Positions 63,628 through 64,000 of a stretch of DNA of 64,000 bases are shown here, one piece after another (the first letter of the stretch is position 1; each line of letters starts with the position of its first letter). Location: NCBI GenBank assembly GCA_009746045.1, contig RPFO01000165.1:3178641-3242640 (forward strand). Reading direction: 5' to 3'. This stretch comes from Mesostigma viride. Lineage: Eukaryota; Streptophyta; Mesostigmatophyceae; Mesostigmatales; Mesostigmataceae. The position numbers and the translations under genes are program-made. A model generated the notes under the pieces. The model was not told the origin of the DNA. It made no database searches and was given only the letters and a program-made list of their open reading frames with translations.

Positions 63628-64000
63628 ATGGAGGGCAAGGAACCAAGTAAAAACATGGTATATATAGCTTGCGCTCAGGCGGTACAGCGCCACCTCCCTC
63701 GCGGCACTCCCTCGGTCGCCTCCGTTCAATCTCCCGCCGCATTCCCTGCTCGCGTCATCGATAAACACCAGAAAACCTACGCGGGTATTCTGCACACGGC
63801 TGATTGGATTGCTCTTTTCGCGGACCTCAACGCCCAGGGACGTGCGTGGCTGTTCTCGCTTTCCTTGCGGAGTGTGGGCTCGGCGTACCTTCGTGCTCTT
63901 CCCATGGCCCCCCCATTCGCCTTGGCTCCCAGCCACTACTCGGTGGCGCTCCGGCACCAGCTATTTGCCCCGCAGCCTCTTGTTCCGGCCGGGCGGCCTT
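63628..64000 (+). CDS. Partial ORF running off the window, resembles a region after RT in mobile elements
   Basis: An open frame from ATG 63628 (in-frame TGA just upstream) has no stop before the window end. The part DWIALFADLNAQGRAWLFSL, then ALP and YSVALRHQLFAP, resembles the AWLxxxP...FxxALRxxLgxP pattern seen behind the reverse transcriptase domain of non-LTR and related elements. A TATATATAG at 63659-63667 lies within the first codons, so the true start may be further right. Low certainty. Confidence 0.35.
   Translation, partial: MEGKEPSKNMVYIACAQAVQRHLPRGTPSVASVQSPAAFPARVIDKHQKTYAGILHTADWIALFADLNAQGRAWLFSLSLRSVGSAYLRALPMAPPFALAPSHYSVALRHQLFAPQPLVPAGRP

Overview
The window is eukaryotic nuclear DNA made almost entirely of nested mobile elements. 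Long copia and gypsy polyproteins, LTRs with 5-bp target duplications, MITE-like DNA transposons, an L1-type LINE ORF1 and polyadenylation signals fit no bacterium or virus. Chromodomain gypsy elements, a copia lineage unlike those of flowering plants, and moderately high GC make a green alga or related protist plausible, but nothing seen fixes the species. I see no rRNA, convincing tRNA or CRISPR array.

Region 1 (1-2316): a clipped third copy of a non-autonomous LTR element (1-690), a tandem repeat (744-1568) and the left part of a host gene. Region 2 (2317-21890): a copia element with 457/459-bp LTRs and target duplication CAATT, inserted in that host gene, whose frame resumes at 21896. This outer copia carries a recent second copia (4618-13017, identical-looking 665-bp LTRs, duplication AATGC) and a minus-strand non-autonomous LTR element (about 17218-19874). 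With the two guests discounted, the outer gag-pol frame (2819-4617, 13023-17217, 19878-20366) is open for 2160 codons. Both copia elements place the protease between integrase and reverse transcriptase, with DTQA or DTNS instead of DTGA and HGDD at the polymerase site. Region 3 (22412-25088): a second full copy of the non-autonomous LTR element (512-bp LTRs, duplication GTATT).

Region 4 (25089-31687 and 46038-51743): dispersed modular repeats whose left end is TCGG(A/T)TTTCTCTGAA, partly head to tail, interrupted by a 1721-bp TTAA-flanked DNA transposon (28704-30424) and a hAT-like element (49986-50869).

Region 5 (31688-46032): a minus-strand chromodomain gypsy element (duplication CTTGG) with an unusual leader ORF encoding an RNase H1 hybrid-binding (viroplasmin-type) domain, then gag, protease, RT-RNase H, integrase-chromodomain, an internal LTR/primer-site fragment and a 603-codon extra ORF. 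Its 3' LTR holds a 1785-bp DNA transposon and its leader a 691-bp hAT-like element. Region 6 (51749-60337): a related gypsy element (duplication GGGAC) that lost RT and integrase and holds about 2.7 kb of unrelated sequence. Region 7 (60338-64000): degenerate tandem repeats, an L1-type ORF1 (61574-62937) and an ORF running off the end.

How they work together: gag, protease, integrase, RT and RNase H parts belong to three retroelement lineages; the non-autonomous elements must borrow enzymes. Several reading frames break at G runs although the element looks recent, so sequence error must be excluded before calling these copies dead.
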